From the NCBI GenBank assembly GCA_028554795.2, contig CM068831.1:35693644-35757643 (forward strand): a stretch of 64,000 bases of DNA, written 5' to 3'. This DNA is from Sinohyriopsis cumingii. Lineage: Eukaryota; Mollusca; Bivalvia; Unionida; Unionidae. This document shows, piece by piece, positions 45,435 through 59,099 of the stretch (the stretch's first letter is position 1; every line of letters begins with the position of its first letter). The position numbers and the translations under genes were made by a program. Below the pieces are notes generated by a model that saw nothing but the letters and a program-made list of their open reading frames with translations, was not told the origin of the DNA and ran no database searches.

Positions 45435-45640
45435 CGACTTCTCCGATGGTGCAATGTGTCTATAGAGCGTCCGCCTCGGATGCGAGGGGTCGCGTATTCA
45501 AACCCCGGCCGAATCATACTAAAGACATAAAAATGGTACTAGCAGCTGCCTCTTTTGGTGCCGATCATTAAGAGGTTAGTGTTCGGATTAGTCGGCCTGG
45601 TGTCAGGATAGTGTGACTGGGTGGGACAAGTTTGTCTTAT
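45435..45640 (+). repeat. SINE copy 2 (family 2), 3' truncated
   Basis: A-box GGTGCAATGTGTCTATAGAG, B-box CGTATTCAAACCCC, then the family body up to ACTGGGTGGGACA. It lacks the last 100 bp seen in the other copies. Confidence 0.75.
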
Positions 45641-48596
45641 GTCCGCTAAAATGCAAAAGCCTACTGAACCAAGTCGAACAGGTTACGTATTATACAACTT
45701 ATTTTCGAGGTTTCAGCGCCCCCCCCCCCCTTTAAATGCGTACATATATTATCAGTATACCTCCATGCTCAAGCCTATGCATTTGGGTTACCCCCACCCC
45801 ACCCTTCTATGCGTACATACTAAATGGACGGCCCCTAACCATTCATGAGATGGTATTGATTCAAATTTACGAGTGCGATTGTGATGTACGCATTTCCCTA
45901 CACAAACACGGGATGGTATTATTCAACCGTACATGTCCACAAAACTATATATATTTATAGATATATGTATACAACCATGGTACATCAATTAGGTATCTAA
46001 TTACATAATGACAGTGTAGTGGTTAGCAAATTTGAGAAATATACTTTTTTATTCAGACACCATGCCAAAAGGAAAGAACTAACTTACAGTTTACGCTGAA
46101 CTAAATTAAATTTACTATTTTTGTTTCCAGCATTGTCGGAATATGTTTACATGTTTCATATTAGGAAACAATTTGCATTATGGCTAAGTATATCTAAGAA
46201 GGAAATAAGATGTTCTTACAAACTCTTATTTTGTTGGTGTATTGGTTACCTCTCAACATATGAACCATTCTTTGCCATCTCACGATTATAATCCGTATGT
46301 ACTTAAGCGTTGTCTCATTTGTAGTGTTAATTTTTAAATGTATACTTTGCTTGTAAAATGATCCCACTTTATATAAATGTACAAACACCGCAATCGTGAT
46401 GTGCTTACAGGAATACATTCTTCTGAGTTCTACTGAAGTCAGTTATTCAGTATAATTTGTAAAACGATATGGACTGATTGATAAAAGTGACTGTTTTCTT
46501 TACTTTGGTTTGTCGCAATATTTTTCTAACACAGTACTAATATACACTGGTCACACATGACGCCCCAAAGAAGCAGTTGTAGTTAATTCTTTTTTACCTG
46601 TAGTAATGGGATTTTTACAATATATGGCTGTGGCAGATGTACGTCGATTATCAGACAATGGTCGGCTTTTGCACTATTCGCTTATTTCCCTACTTCGAGT
46701 GCGGACTGATTGACCGTTAAGCAAAATCTCAATTAATCTCTGCGATTTATGTGCAACGTACGATATTGTCCCCAGTGTTTATTTAATTCCATCATCGTTT
46801 AACAAAACTTCTTTTCTTATCCTCTCTAAATCAACTTTTGTTGACCAAAGACAATACATTTTATAAGCAAGGCAGAACGCAAAATCACATTACCCATCCA
46901 CGAGTACAATGAAAATATGTAAACAAAAATAGTTAATAAAATTCCAAGGTATGTATAATATTGTAATATATTTTGGAGTATGCGCATTTGTTTACCGCTC
47001 TCCATTTTAAGGATTCCTTATATACTTGCTTGAATATGGGAAGTCGGTGCTGGGATTATAGTCTTTAGACCAAAATAATTAGCCAATTACTAGGGGCAAA
47101 CGTTACGGAGTGAAGTGTAAGTGAGTTTCAAGATGACATGGTTTACTTTTGGTGAATTCAGGTAAGAGCCGCATGAGTATCCCTGTCACTCAGTAGTCCC
47201 TATTCAAATCTAATTGCGTGAATTGATCGTGTGACTCCAGGTGCAGTATTTATGACTGGAGATTGGTAAATTATACAATGGAATCAACAGAAAAGGACTG
47301 TTCCGCCGTCGGCGGGCGCCATTTATTGTTGCTGTGGTGGTAAATATGTTACAAAGTTACAGGCGAAATGAAGCTAAAAATCATGATTTAAAAGGCCTAA
47401 GGTGGCGTAGTAAAAACGGTTCCCTGTATTAGGTTGTTGAGTTGTGTAGTTTCACGGCGTGAAATACTGGCGGTAAGTTACGGAAAGTTAACGAAGAGAA
47501 GCTTTGCAGTTGTGACATTGACATACAATTGGGAAGTTGGGATTTGTGGTCATGTATTAATTAGAGTAACATTACTGATAGATTGGACGCGTTGGACTTT
47601 CCAGTTTGCAGAAGTAGTTGTACAGGATTCCTTTGAATCGGGGAAACCTATGACTCGTAGCGGGATTCGCGCAAGGGCTTGACATCGCTCGGTCAAGAAA
47701 CCCATTTGGTTGATACAATATTTCTTGCGTGAGCATAATGCAAATGTGTATATTGGCTTGCACTGTTTGCAGCTATGATGTACGATGTTAAGATCTCAGT
47801 CGGTCAGGATATTCTTTAACAACGGTATCTTTTTCCTAACACGTCTTTCAATACGGTACCATTTACCCCTTGCAATAAAGTATATCAGTTGGAGGTTGAG
47901 GATGAACTAATCGATATTGAATTTCTCTAAGTACTGTTTGGTCAATGTTCGGATCTCATTATCTTGTTATTGCAAAAAATATATATTGGTTATAATCAAT
48001 TACACCTTTAGTTTTATGATTATTTAGACATTCTATATAAATCCAGCATGGTATCAGTTAATATTTCGACGATATTGTTATATGTGACCAGTACATTTGA
48101 ACATGTATGATTATAAACAGTAAAATTAGGCATTTAAACTGTAGGAAAAAAAATTCTACTGAAAAATGTTTCATCAGCATAAAAAACTAAGGCTTGTCAA
48201 ATCCGAGACTAGCAATATTTTATAGTACCTATATTTGCTCTTTTCAGGCCAAGTTCTCACGTAATGGCTTGTTTTAGTAGATTGCTTGTTTTTGTGTGGG
48301 TTTTTTTTTGGTGCTCCCACACAAAATGCGCATGCGCGGAATTTATTTTCCGTTGCCATGACGTATAAAAGTTACCGGCCATGCACCAACATTTTTCTTT
48401 ATACATCAGATTTGCATAACATGATTAAAAGTAGTTATACTTTAACAAAAAGAACCAAAAAAAAACCTATAAAGTGTACAGAAAAAATAATTTAATTTCT
48501 CGAAATAAAAGTATACATCACTGTTACTTAGATACGATTTTCCACCTATAGAGGACGCCAGCAGGAAATGACGTACATTTATCCCCACAAGACGAA
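45641..48596. other. noncoding, nothing recognised
   Basis: Holds a C11 run near 45719 and ORFs of at most 82 codons. A short GC-rich patch near 47305-47320 (CCGTCGGCGGGCGCC) might mark an exon or promoter but nothing supports it. Confidence 0.45.
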
Positions 48597-50430
48597 GTAC
48601 TTGGGGGGGGGGGGGGCCGGCACCAGACAGACCCCCCACCCCACTTTTCCAAAACATTATAGTGTTTTATGTGTATTTATCCACCCCCCCCCCATGTGTT
48701 GTATGTTTTATATTATGCAAAAGAATTTAGGTCAAAAAAATTTAATTCTCCTTTTTAACGGGGTATTTCTTTTAAAACCTAGTTTTATCTATAGGGTTGT
48801 TTTTCCGAATAGGTTTCTATCTTTCCATCACCTGACTTGAAATCCCTTCGCTATACTCTTGGTTGACCTTGGCTAGAGGTTGCCTATATCCCGTGTGTGC
48901 TATATATATATATGCTATAGTTTGTGTATGCTATATTTTGCTTCCATGTTGGGATAGCCTTTATTTTTTCCCAAATCTCCCCAGTAATCTTAGGACCTTA
49001 TAATCGGATCAAGAAAAGGTTTATTTTTATTTATTTAATATATTTTTGAATTTTGGCTAAGTAACGGTGTATTATAATTTAATTAAGAAAAAAAAAACTT
49101 AATGTGTTCTGTGTGCAAATATATTGTGTCATTATTCACATATTGGATTTGTAAATTGAAATCCGCTGTACTCGAGTTGGAGTCCATACACTTTTTTATT
49201 TGCTTGTATTTCTCCCACCTAGAGTTAGGCCGTCTCAAATTATTTATTGGATTTCTGCCAAAATCTCTAAAAATGGTTGTTCTTCCCACACACACACACA
49301 CACACACACATACACACACACAGTGGGGATTTACCGTGCAGTGCGAGAGCTGCACATTTTGAGCAAATAGAATTAGAAGAGAGACTTATTAGATCCTTTG
49401 TTTTCGTGTATGTATGTAAAGTTTCCTATATGTGGTGTTTTTCCCGACTCTTTCATAGCCCCATGACGTCATTATCTCGTTCTTTTCCCATATAGTTTCT
49501 CTGTCCCGATAATTAGGATTTGTGATAGTTTACGTAATATAATTAAAGTCTATTTAATTGTTTAATTTTAATTGTAATGGATAATAAAAAGAAACTGAAG
49601 CTGTTTAGGAAAATTTATAAGAATCTAAAAGGGTGGCGGCTACAGCAGATTCCAATCCGGGGTGGGGGTATGAGGGCAAGGGTTCACTTTGTGATGGTCC
49701 CCTTTAAGGGGAGATTATCCATTGCCCCATCTCCCTCCCCTTCTTTTCACCCTTTGCAGCCCCGTCCCTCCCATTCACAAATCTTCCTAGAAGTTCTTTT
49801 TTCTAATTAATTTGAAAGGATTACAAAAAAATTTGCCTATTCATTTTTTTTATGTTTATGACTTGGTCACACGCCATCATGGTTTTAGTTATGTTATCTG
49901 TTATTTTTCCTATTAAAGTTTTGTTAAAGTTGCCGTCTTGATATAAAACTTGGTTTCTTCTGTATTTTTATTTCTTGGATATCTCCATAATTAATTGTAT
50001 CCTGTCTTGTTTCCTAAACTCGCACTGTGCCATCGCATGATATTTTGTGAAGTTCGCACATTTGCACATGAGATAATTTACATGTATGCATATGTCGTGT
50101 AGATATCTGAATATCAAGCTTTGTATTTTTGGAGAGCCGATGTTGGTCCAGTACCTCTAAGGTCTGTCCCAATTAACCGAGATATTTCCTCCTCTACTTT
50201 ATTTTTAATTTTAGAGGTTAAATTTTCCCTTATCCAATTATATGTTTCCTTAGTTTCAATTCCCCAAAGTTCCTCATTTTCCCTATATTTACATAAAAGT
50301 TCCTTTATACTTCTAAAGGTCCTTGTTGTTTCTAGTCTTTTTACCAGTTTATTATTTTTGTAGATGTCACTTATGTTTTTCATGCTAAAACCAAACCAGT
50401 AAATGTATAAAGCTTCCTAAGGGGTTTTGG
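48597..50430 (-). mobile_element. Tx1/L1-like LINE fragment, copy Y (3' part, minus strand)
   Basis: On the minus strand, the ORF at 50114-50383 has DIYKNNKLVKR, ELLCKYRENEELWGIETKET and YNWIRENLTSKIKNKVEEEI. These match frames of the LINE at 59118-63740 (EIYKNNKLI, then AWIREEVTKNIK). The downstream sequence, with a purine/pyrimidine-rich patch (about 49640-49790) and the end GGCACCAGACAGA then poly-C/G (48605), matches 62560-63740. It is a 5'-truncated copy. The CA microsatellite at 49287-49321 lies within it. Confidence 0.65.
49287..49321. repeat. (CA)n microsatellite
   Basis: About 17 CA units with one T interruption. Confidence 0.9.
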
Positions 50431-50469
50431 GTTGGATATTTACTTCTTTTACATTATAAATTAAATACT

Positions 50470-51105
50470 AGAGAGGAGGCCTAACTCGAATCGGGAGAAA
50501 CACAAATAAATAAAGAAAGAAAGTGCGGACCCTGACTCGAATACAGCCTACCTCATTTTGAAAATAGACTTTAATGTGAGAAACACCACACCATAGTCAA
50601 TCACATAAAACAAAAGGTTTTATTTTAATTTCAAATGGTAGTATACCGTTCATCTCGCCGGAATTCTAAATTGCAAATTAATTCAAAAGCAACTAAATTT
50701 ATACCAGGACAAACAAATAAATTTGAAAAGTCCATAGAAAAATATATATTAAGACAACAGAGACAAATTTGACATAGTATTGCTGTCCCTACACACAGAC
50801 TATATAGCATACACACACCATAGCATTGATACACATAGCATACACGGAACATAGAAAATTCTTGACAAAGATCACTAAAAATCAAGGATATGAAATCTGA
50901 AAATGGGAATAAGACCCATGTTTCAGACTACTACCCTTTAGAAAACACTAGGACTAATTATAAACTAAAAGTTTGATCAAAATTCCTTTTTTAAACTTTA
51001 AACAAGCACACACATCTTGGGGTATACAAGAGTACATGAAAACACTTTATTTTTTGTGTGGTGGGGGTCATCTGTCTGGTGCCCCCCCCCCCCATGATAC
51101 TTTCG
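50470..51105 (+). repeat. LINE 3' end, copy Z (plus strand)
   Basis: It begins AGAGGAGGCCTAACTCGAAT and ends GGGGGTCATCTGTCTGGTGC plus C13. It matches 63113-63740 and, inverted, the 48597-49100 end of copy Y. Copies Y and Z are head-to-head. Confidence 0.65.
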
Positions 51106-53560
51106 TAACTCATACCTGCGAAAGATTATCATTTGCACTCACATTGTATGTTCTTTAAAATAATGATTTTTTTTTTTTATTTGCGAGATATCGTCGTATA
51201 GTTAACCTGGATACAATATAATCTTGGTCCGTTTGCACCTTGAAACTTATCATGCGTGAATGGCAGGCGCCTTCAAGCAATCTGGTGATATTTTCGTCTC
51301 TTTTGCGATATTTTTTTTTCTGACATTAGCGATACACACACAGTAAGGATGCATACGCATGCCGGCATCCGCTACATTTACGGAGTTCGTTGATATATTT
51401 TGTTCTGTAAATTTCGCATGATGAAAAAAGAAGGAATACATTATAACAATGCAAGGTTAGTTTCTTTTATTTTATTTTCAATCAAGTGTTTGTTTATTGT
51501 ACCGTGCCGGGGCGGGGTGGGATGGGGGGGGGGGGCACAAATTCAACACAAAATTAGTTCCTTTCTTATCTGCATGGAATAATGGAGCAAATATGATTGA
51601 CGATATTGACTGGTAATAACAAGCTTTCAATTTACGCGCGCACACACGAAGACAACTTGAAAAATAGAAACAAACAATAAAATTAACTGGTAACTTCGCA
51701 CTTGCTCAAGGCTTTGTAGTTACAGTGGGGGGGGGGGTCTGTGCTATTATCTGGTTAGGCATGACTATTTCGCAGAAATACAAACAAATCTTTTGAGATG
51801 AGCATAAAATACAATTATTTCTTTTCCTCCATACATTTACGATGCTCTCAAAGGACCCACATATTTAGGTAAAAGTATGACCGTTACCAGGCGTTACCGA
51901 GTTGAAAATATGCCGAGTAAACTTACGAATTACGCCACGTACAATGTATAAACAACACTTGGCAACTTTTAATGATAAAAGATGGTGTTTTTATTTATTT
52001 ACTTATTTATTTAGTTATCAGAACTCTTTCAGAATAACAATGTAACTGCCGATTATACAGCTCGCCTCTAAGAAGATTTTCGTAGTTTCCAACTGCCATG
52101 CATAAAATAAGTTTATGCCAAAGTGATCGTGACCTACAAAATGTTGGCCATTGTCACAGGGCATAAAATTCATAAAACAATAAAGAACATTCCTTTTTGT
52201 TCTACCAAAGCAGCGGAACCATAATGAGTTGATAAAACACAAGGATATTTGTTGTTATTTTGCAAACCATTGCTAATAAAATCAGCTTCAGAAACTATTA
52301 TTATTGTCCGCCCTAGAGGAAAGATTTTACAAGGTGGAAATCACTGACTGTCAGTATCCCTGGAATGACAACCAGTATGACAACTATAACTAGTTTGTGC
52401 ATCAGTAAATAATCTTGAGTAGCCACTGCACCTGAAATGCGTGCAGTCCATTCATCGAATACCTCCTATTCATTCATTGTATAATACACATTTTACTTAC
52501 TAAGAATACCCTATCACAGTATAAATGTTTAGTCATAAATCGGGAAAGTTTACAACTGTATATGCATATTTATTTCTATTTTAACCGTACTGTCATAAAG
52601 GTACTTCTGTGGAGGCTAGTGTGTATATGTCATGATGAAAGCTTATGTCATTAATAGTTTTCTTTCTTTGCTCTTTACAAAAAATCAAAATAATAAGACT
52701 TTCGTTATCTTTTGTCAGATTTCATATTTTCTTGAGAATTTTTTTAAAAATGTATCTGGAAAGTAAACATAAAAAATACGATAATTTAAAAAATGAAATT
52801 TGGGTCTCCATCTAAAGAATTTATATATTCTTAGTTACTACTCAGTAATTTTTAATTATTCATAAATGATTGTAAGATAAATTAGTTTTACAGTGTAAAA
52901 GTGCGAGTTTGCTCCATTTACAGAAGGGTTTACTTGCTATTCTCTTTGTATAATTCTCCCAGCTTTAAACTACAGATACAGAACATTACATAAGACAGCG
53001 AATTTCAGTCTTAACCTAAAGCTCGAGGCTGGAGAAGAGGTCACTAAATTACCGTTTCCATAGTTACACACTGGTCAGATAGAGCAGTCTCCCGCAGGTA
53101 TCATTCCCTATAGATGAATTAGAGGCCAAGTAAACTGCCTTCATTTCATGAGCTATACTAGTGTAGTATAGATGAAATAAGTTTTAAATTGCAAAAGTTG
53201 TCTCTTTTGTAACCAAAGTGCAAATCAATAAAGAAATATAATGACATGTAAAATTATATGAACAGCAATGAAGGATCTTTTCACGAGAGTCGCAAAAGAT
53301 TGAAACTATTTAACGAATTTCATAAATTTCATTTTAAATAAACTTAAATGTAAGATTATGTTATGTGTATCACATGACAGAAATGATATTCAATAAAAAG
53401 CATAAAAATAGGTTACATAATTGACTTTAAATTACATTCGTCATTACACCTTCAATTCATATGTCGTCATGCCGGCATTTGCTGAGTTACTGGGTGTTAT
53501 TAAACGTATCATATAGTTACGTATGATACTGGAAAATATCATATGGGTATATTAATCTTA
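51106..53560. other. noncoding, nothing recognised
   Basis: AT-rich, with G runs at 51525-51536 and 51727-51737 and no domain-bearing ORF. Confidence 0.5.
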
Positions 53561-53645
53561 AGAGGAGCAACATTGGCTCAGTGGTTAGCGTCTCAGACCT
53601 GCGACCGAAAGGATGCAGGTTCAACCCCTGCCATCGGATCAAATC
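53561..53645 (+). repeat. SINE/tRNA-like head
   Basis: A-box TTGGCTCAGTGGTTAGCGTC and B-box GCAGGTTCAACCCC in tRNA spacing, without a convincing acceptor stem. It directly precedes the CR1/Jockey-like LINE remnant. Confidence 0.6.
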
Positions 53646-53859
53646 CTCGACCTTATTGGAAAATAATGAGATAACAAGTACATTCTACAAAGACATGGAA
53701 CCTATTACCTCCACTGAAACGTACGAAATGATCATCTAAATTTGCAACAAGTGATCAGGAGAAGTGCGACCTGTTGAACTCGGAAGTTTGATATGTTACA
53801 CGTTTAAAAAATTATGATAAACAGTTACCGCATTTTGAAGTTAGAAATGAAACTTTTAT

Positions 53860-54632
53860 TTCTGCCATCATTATATATAAACAAGAAATTATAGATGTAG
53901 TAACTAGTCTTGACCTAAACAAAACCGCTGGAACCAATCCAATAAGTAATAAACTTGTACAAGTATAGTTGAAGAAATGTATGTTCCATTGCAAATACAT
54001 TTAAATAAATCACTCCCAGCCAGCGTGTTCCTAACACAGTGCAAGCTAGCGTATGACATACCGATGTATAAGAAAGGAGATAAAACACTACCGTCTAAAT
54101 GCAGACTAATTGTTGACTTCAGCTAAATTATATACACTATTCATAAGTCCAACCTTAGAATATACTTCTGGAGTCTGGGATAATTGTTCTATTGAAGATT
54201 CGGAAAGATCAGAATAAAGGGGGGAAAATCAGATGGAAGATGCACGGATCGTTCCAGATCTATACCCATTAATTCTTCTAGATAGTCTCTTTATGCGGAA
54301 ACTGCTTGGTTTGCACAACGAAGGAAAAGGAAGAGATTATGCATTATGTATTCGATTATAAATACTCAAGTACCTAACTATTTAAACGAACTTCTTCCAC
54401 AAAGGAGATATGAGGCATCTAATTATCGTCTACGTTACTCTCAAAGTATCACACCAATCTCAACCAAACTTTATATTTTCACACGACCTTTTACCATATA
54501 CGATTCGTCTTTAGAACTCTCTGCCTGATGATATCCGAAATCCTCCAAATCTTTCTATTTTTAAGAAACGTTTCTCTAATTTAACTAACGGGTCATCACA
54601 CAAGCAGAAAGACATCTTATTGTAGGTGAGTA
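53860..54632 (+). pseudogene. CR1/Jockey-like LINE reverse transcriptase remnant
   Basis: Degraded fragments on plus in several frames: SLDLNKTAGTNPISNKLV (the nKaxGxDxIsN part of an RT), SPTLEYTSGVWDNC (RT thumb/connection), RRYEASNYRLRYSQ and LNELLPQ, then NSLPDDIRNPPNLSIFKKRF close to the stop. That end is typical of CR1/Jockey-type ORF2 proteins. Most motifs between are missing or frameshifted. Confidence 0.7.
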
Positions 54633-54957
54633 GTCACGTCACTTTTCAATGATAAATCTAGACTTAACCAAGAAGTGTATTGAAAGGTAGAGCGAAAGAG
54701 CTGGGATCTTTGGCATTAGGTAAGGGGCAATAGACAAAGTGTTCAACTTCTTCATTATCATAAGCACATGCACACGTGAAAGAGTTAACTAAATTCACCA
54801 TGTAAAGGTCGGATTTCAGGAGACTACCTGCTTGTCTAAGTTTAGTATGTAGGATATTAAGGTGACATTTGTCAGTAGCGTAATTTTAGCGTGATGACCC
54901 GTTAGTTGAATTAGAAAAACGTTTCTTAAAAACAGAAAGATTTGGAGGATGAGAAAC
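54633..54957 (-). repeat. LINE end in inverted orientation
   Basis: The segment 54892-54957 is the inverse of 54540-54599 (CATCCTCCAAATCTTTCTG and TTTTAAGAAACGTTT among shared words). A second copy of the same LINE end therefore lies on the minus strand. Confidence 0.6.
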
Positions 54958-57949
54958 CTATAAACTAATATCAAATGTGTTAACATCGGTGGTTCTTTAC
55001 AACTGGCATGACTTATTTGGTTATATACAAACCATCAAAAAACGGCAAGGGTAGAAGCGGGTAGCAAAGATATGAAGATCGGTAAGTCGCAAGCAATACC
55101 GAGACAAAAAAGGCAACTTTCAAGGTAGCATTTTCACACATTTATATTGACACGGGTCGTTTTAGACTAATGAGAAACCAATGACTGGATATCAAATAGG
55201 TCCAAATCTTTGTAGCTTTTTTTACGATTAACATGACATATTTAGCCTTATAGAAAACGATCATGTTGCACGGATATAGGCGCACGGACAGAGAAATGAA
55301 GATGTACTTAATAAGATACATACACATAATTTTTACTGTTTTATTGCTTAAGTATATGCTTCATATCACTAGTATCAGCATCGAGGTATGTGATACCATC
55401 GCAAAACAGCAATACTAGAGGCACGTAACAAGGATATGAAGATTGGTAATGGTAAAGTCGCAAAGGATACTGGGTAAAATATATAAACTTTTCTAGGTTG
55501 CATTTTCACACATTTCTGTAGGCATAGATCAATTTAGACTGATGAGAAACCTACCAAATAATACCAGATTTGTCAAAATCTGTGTGTGCTTACGATTGGT
55601 ATGACTTATTCGACTCTAAGATAAACGTTCGTGTTGTAAAGATCTAGGAGCACTAACATTCAAATGATTATCATCGAATTATATGGTACCATCTCAAAGC
55701 GGCAAGGGTAGAGGCACGTAGGTAGAATATAGAATATGATGATCCGTTGATGATCCGTAATATCGCAAGCGACACCAAGTAAAAAATATCAACTTTTTTA
55801 CTTGCATTTTCACACATTTATATATTTCACAGATCAATTTAGACTGATGAGAAACCTATCAATTGATATCAAATTCGTCTAAATCGCGTTTTTAAAAAAT
55901 TACTAATGTTATAACTTATTTGCCTATATGGAAAACGCTCATTGAGGAAGACATTGAGCGGACATACAGACACACAAAGATGTACTTTATAAGATGCATA
56001 CACATATTATATATTGTTGTATAGCTTTCCTTATATGTTTGAGATCTATAACATTAAAATTGAAATATGTGGTACCGTGGCAAACTGCAATGGTAGAGGC
56101 ACGTATAAGTCGCAACCGATATCGAGTCAAAAATACAAACTATTTTATTTTCATTTTCACACATTTCTGTTGGCACATATCGATTTAGACTGACGAGAAA
56201 CCTAACAATTGATATCAAATTTTGCTAAATCGGTGTTTATTACTATTGTAATGACTTATTCACCTGTTTGTTAAACGATCGTATAGAAGACATTAGGAGA
56301 AAAGACAGACAAATGAAGACGTACTTAATAAGATACACACACATATTATTTACTGTTGTACAGCTTTAATTATATTCTTCAAATTTATAGTATTAGTATC
56401 GAAATATGTGGTACAATCGCAAAACGGCAATGGTAGTTTCACGTACCAAGGATATGAAGATCGGTAATGTCGCACCCGATATTCAGTAAAAAGAACAATC
56501 TTTTTTATTTTGCATTTTCACACATGTCTATTGGCAGAGATCGACTCAGAATCATGAGAAACGTATCAATTGATATCAAACTTGTCAACATCGTTGGTTG
56601 TTTGCGATTGGTATGACTTATTCGCCTATATGGAAAATATTCGGTTAGGAAGGCACTAAACGCAAGGACGTACAAATGAAGACGTACTTCATAAGACGCA
56701 TACACATTATTTACCGTTGAACAGCTTTTATTATATGTGTCAGGTTTATAGAATTAGCATCGAAAAAATGTGATACGATCGCAAAACGGGAATGGCAGAT
56801 GGACGTAGCAAGGATACGATGACCGGTAACGTTGCAAGCGATACTGAGTGAAAAATACCAACTTTTCTATTTTGCATTTTCACCCATTTATATTGGCACA
56901 GATCTATTTAGACTGATAAAAATTTATCAACTGATATCAAATGTGTCAAAATCGTTCTTTGCGATTGGTATGACTTATTCGCCCATATGGAAAACTTTCG
57001 TATAGGTCAGATGTAGGCACACGGAAAGACAGATAAAGACGTGCTTAATAAGATACATACACATATTTTATAATTATGTACAGCTTTAATTCTATGCTTC
57101 AGATCTATAGTATTAGCATGGACGTATGTGCTACCATCGCAGAACGGGAACGGTATATGAACGTAGCAAGGATATGAAGATCAGTAAAGTCGAACCCAAT
57201 ATTCAGTAAAAAGTACACTTTTTTGTATTCTGCATGTTCACACATGTCTGTTGGCACAGATCGAGTTTGACAGATGAGAAACCTATATATTAATATGAAA
57301 TTTGTCAAAATCGGTGTTTATTTACTATTGGTATGACTTATTCGTGTATATCGAAACCGTTCGTAGAGGAAGGCATTGGGCGCACGAACATACATTATGA
57401 AGACGTACTTAATAAGAAGATACATAAACATATTATTTACTGTTGTACAGCTTTAATTATATGCTTCAAATCTATAGTATTAGCATCCAAGTAGGTGCTA
57501 CCATCCCTAAACGGGAAGGATGGAAGCATCAAGGATACGAAGATGGGTAAAATCGCAAGCGACAATGAGTCGCAAATAGCAACTTTTTTATTATTCATTT
57601 TCACACATTTTTTTTAATTATTTTTTTTTTTTTTTTTTTTTTTTTTTGCACAGATCGATTTAAACTGATGAGAAACCTATAAATTGATATCATATATGTC
57701 GAAATCGGTGGTTGTTTACGATTGGTACAACTTATTTACCTATATGGAACATGTTCGTGTAGGAAGGCATTTTGGCGCACGGAAAGACAAATGAAGACGT
57801 ATTTAATAAGATATATAAACATGTTATGCTGTTGTTTAGTTTTAATTTTATGCTTCAAATCAGTAGTCAGCATCGAAGTATGTTGTAAACTCCCCCTCCC
57901 CTTAGTATGCAACTGCAAGCACACTTTGTCAAATGCTAAAAGGCACTAA
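54958..57949 (+). repeat. tandem array of about 360-bp units (array 2, about 8 units)
   Basis: Same unit as array 1. The GATCGATTTA-like anchor occurs at 55155, 55527, 55832, 56178, 56539, 56901, 57259 and 57653, spacings 305-394 bp. It contains a T28-class run at 57620-57647 and ends with the same CTCCCCCTCCCCTTAG tail as array 1. Confidence 0.85.
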
Positions 57950-58094
57950 CTTTCTTGAAAATTATAATAATCAAAAAAAAATTCCGGATTCGTATATTAT
58001 AACGTTATAATGCGCTTTCATTTTCCGTCAGGTGGGTCTCCAGGTCGAGTTGTTATGAACAACAGGAAACAGTATCGTACATTCTTTGCTAAGC
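57950..58094 (+). repeat. shared tail between the 360-bp array and the SINE (copy 2)
   Basis: Near-identical to 45291-45434, including CTCCAGGTCGAGTTGTTATG and CAGTATCGTACATTCTTTGC. Confidence 0.75.
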
Positions 58095-58377
58095 GATCGC
58101 TCAGGTGGTGCAGTGTCTGTACAGAGCGTCCGCCTTGGATGCGAGAGGTCGCGGATTCAAACCCCTGCCGAATCACACTAAAGACATAAAAATGGTACTA
58201 GCAGCTGCCTCTTTTGGCGCCCATCATTAAGATATTGGTGTGAGGATAATGTGATTGGGTGGGACAAAATGCTGTATGTTTGTGGCATGATGCCACATTG
58301 CTAGACATCATTATAAACTGTCACAATGCAGACATGGTAGCGATATGATTGCATTTTTTTTTAAAGCTACGTTAAAA

Positions 58378-58378
<1 letters not shown>
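58095..58378 (+). repeat. SINE copy 3 (family 2)
   Basis: A-box GGTGCAGTGTCTGTACAGAG, B-box GCGGATTCAAACCCC, body with CTAGCAGCTGCCTC and TTGGGTGGGACAAAATGC, ending AAAGCTACGTT. Full length, followed by a CA microsatellite. Confidence 0.78.

Positions 58379-58380
<2 letters not shown>

Positions 58381-58419
<39 letters not shown>
58381..58419. repeat. (AC)n microsatellite
   Basis: About 19 AC units. Confidence 0.92.
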
Positions 58420-58420
<1 letters not shown>

Positions 58421-59040
58421 TGCTTAGTTATTTGCTATTTGAAGAGATGGAATATTGTTCATATTTCAACCGCTTTTTATTAATGATCATCGATGTGACC
58501 AACATATACGATAATAATACTCCCGATGATGATGATGATGGTTGTTGTTCTGATTTCTGTATTACTACTGCTCCATGGGTATATTATATATCGAACTTGA
58601 AAACAGAAGCACTACCAGCAATAAAGCAGCTTTGAAAACAAATCGCACTTAATCGATATCAATATATATTGACATCAAAATGAACGTCAAATGCTCTGTG
58701 CAACTGTATCGAAATGAACTATTACATGCTGGGTTTTTTTTCTTTTTTTTTTTGGGACAGTTTTAGACCGAAAAAAGTAGTACTTCAAGGCTCTGTCTAT
58801 GGTATAAATATGTTCATGTACACTTTTCCATTGTAACTTTAAGTGTATAGACTGCAAATACGATGAAGCACAAATCGAGGACGTCGAGTGTTAGCATTGG
58901 AACAATGTTACTACTTCGGTCGAGAAGGATAACGACCAATATATGTATTCCTGCCCACTACCATGTAGGATGTATCAAACTGTATATTACTGAAGCGCTC
59001 TTTGTCGAGCGTGCTGGTGTGTGTGTACAAAAACAAATGG
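58420..59040. other. noncoding, nothing recognised
   Basis: Short ORFs without domain; a T-rich run near 58734-58755. Confidence 0.45.
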
Positions 59041-59099
59041 AATATAATAACTTTAACTGAAATATATACAATTAAATTCTATATAAAAGTGATGCGGCA

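Noticed and set aside
48597-51105. A single 2.5-kb DNA transposon with long TIRs
   Set aside because: Internal fragments match a LINE and the same end occurs alone at 63740, so two opposite LINE ends explain it better.
53561-53645. A tRNA gene
   Set aside because: Good boxes but no convincing acceptor stem; it abuts a LINE remnant, as SINE heads do.
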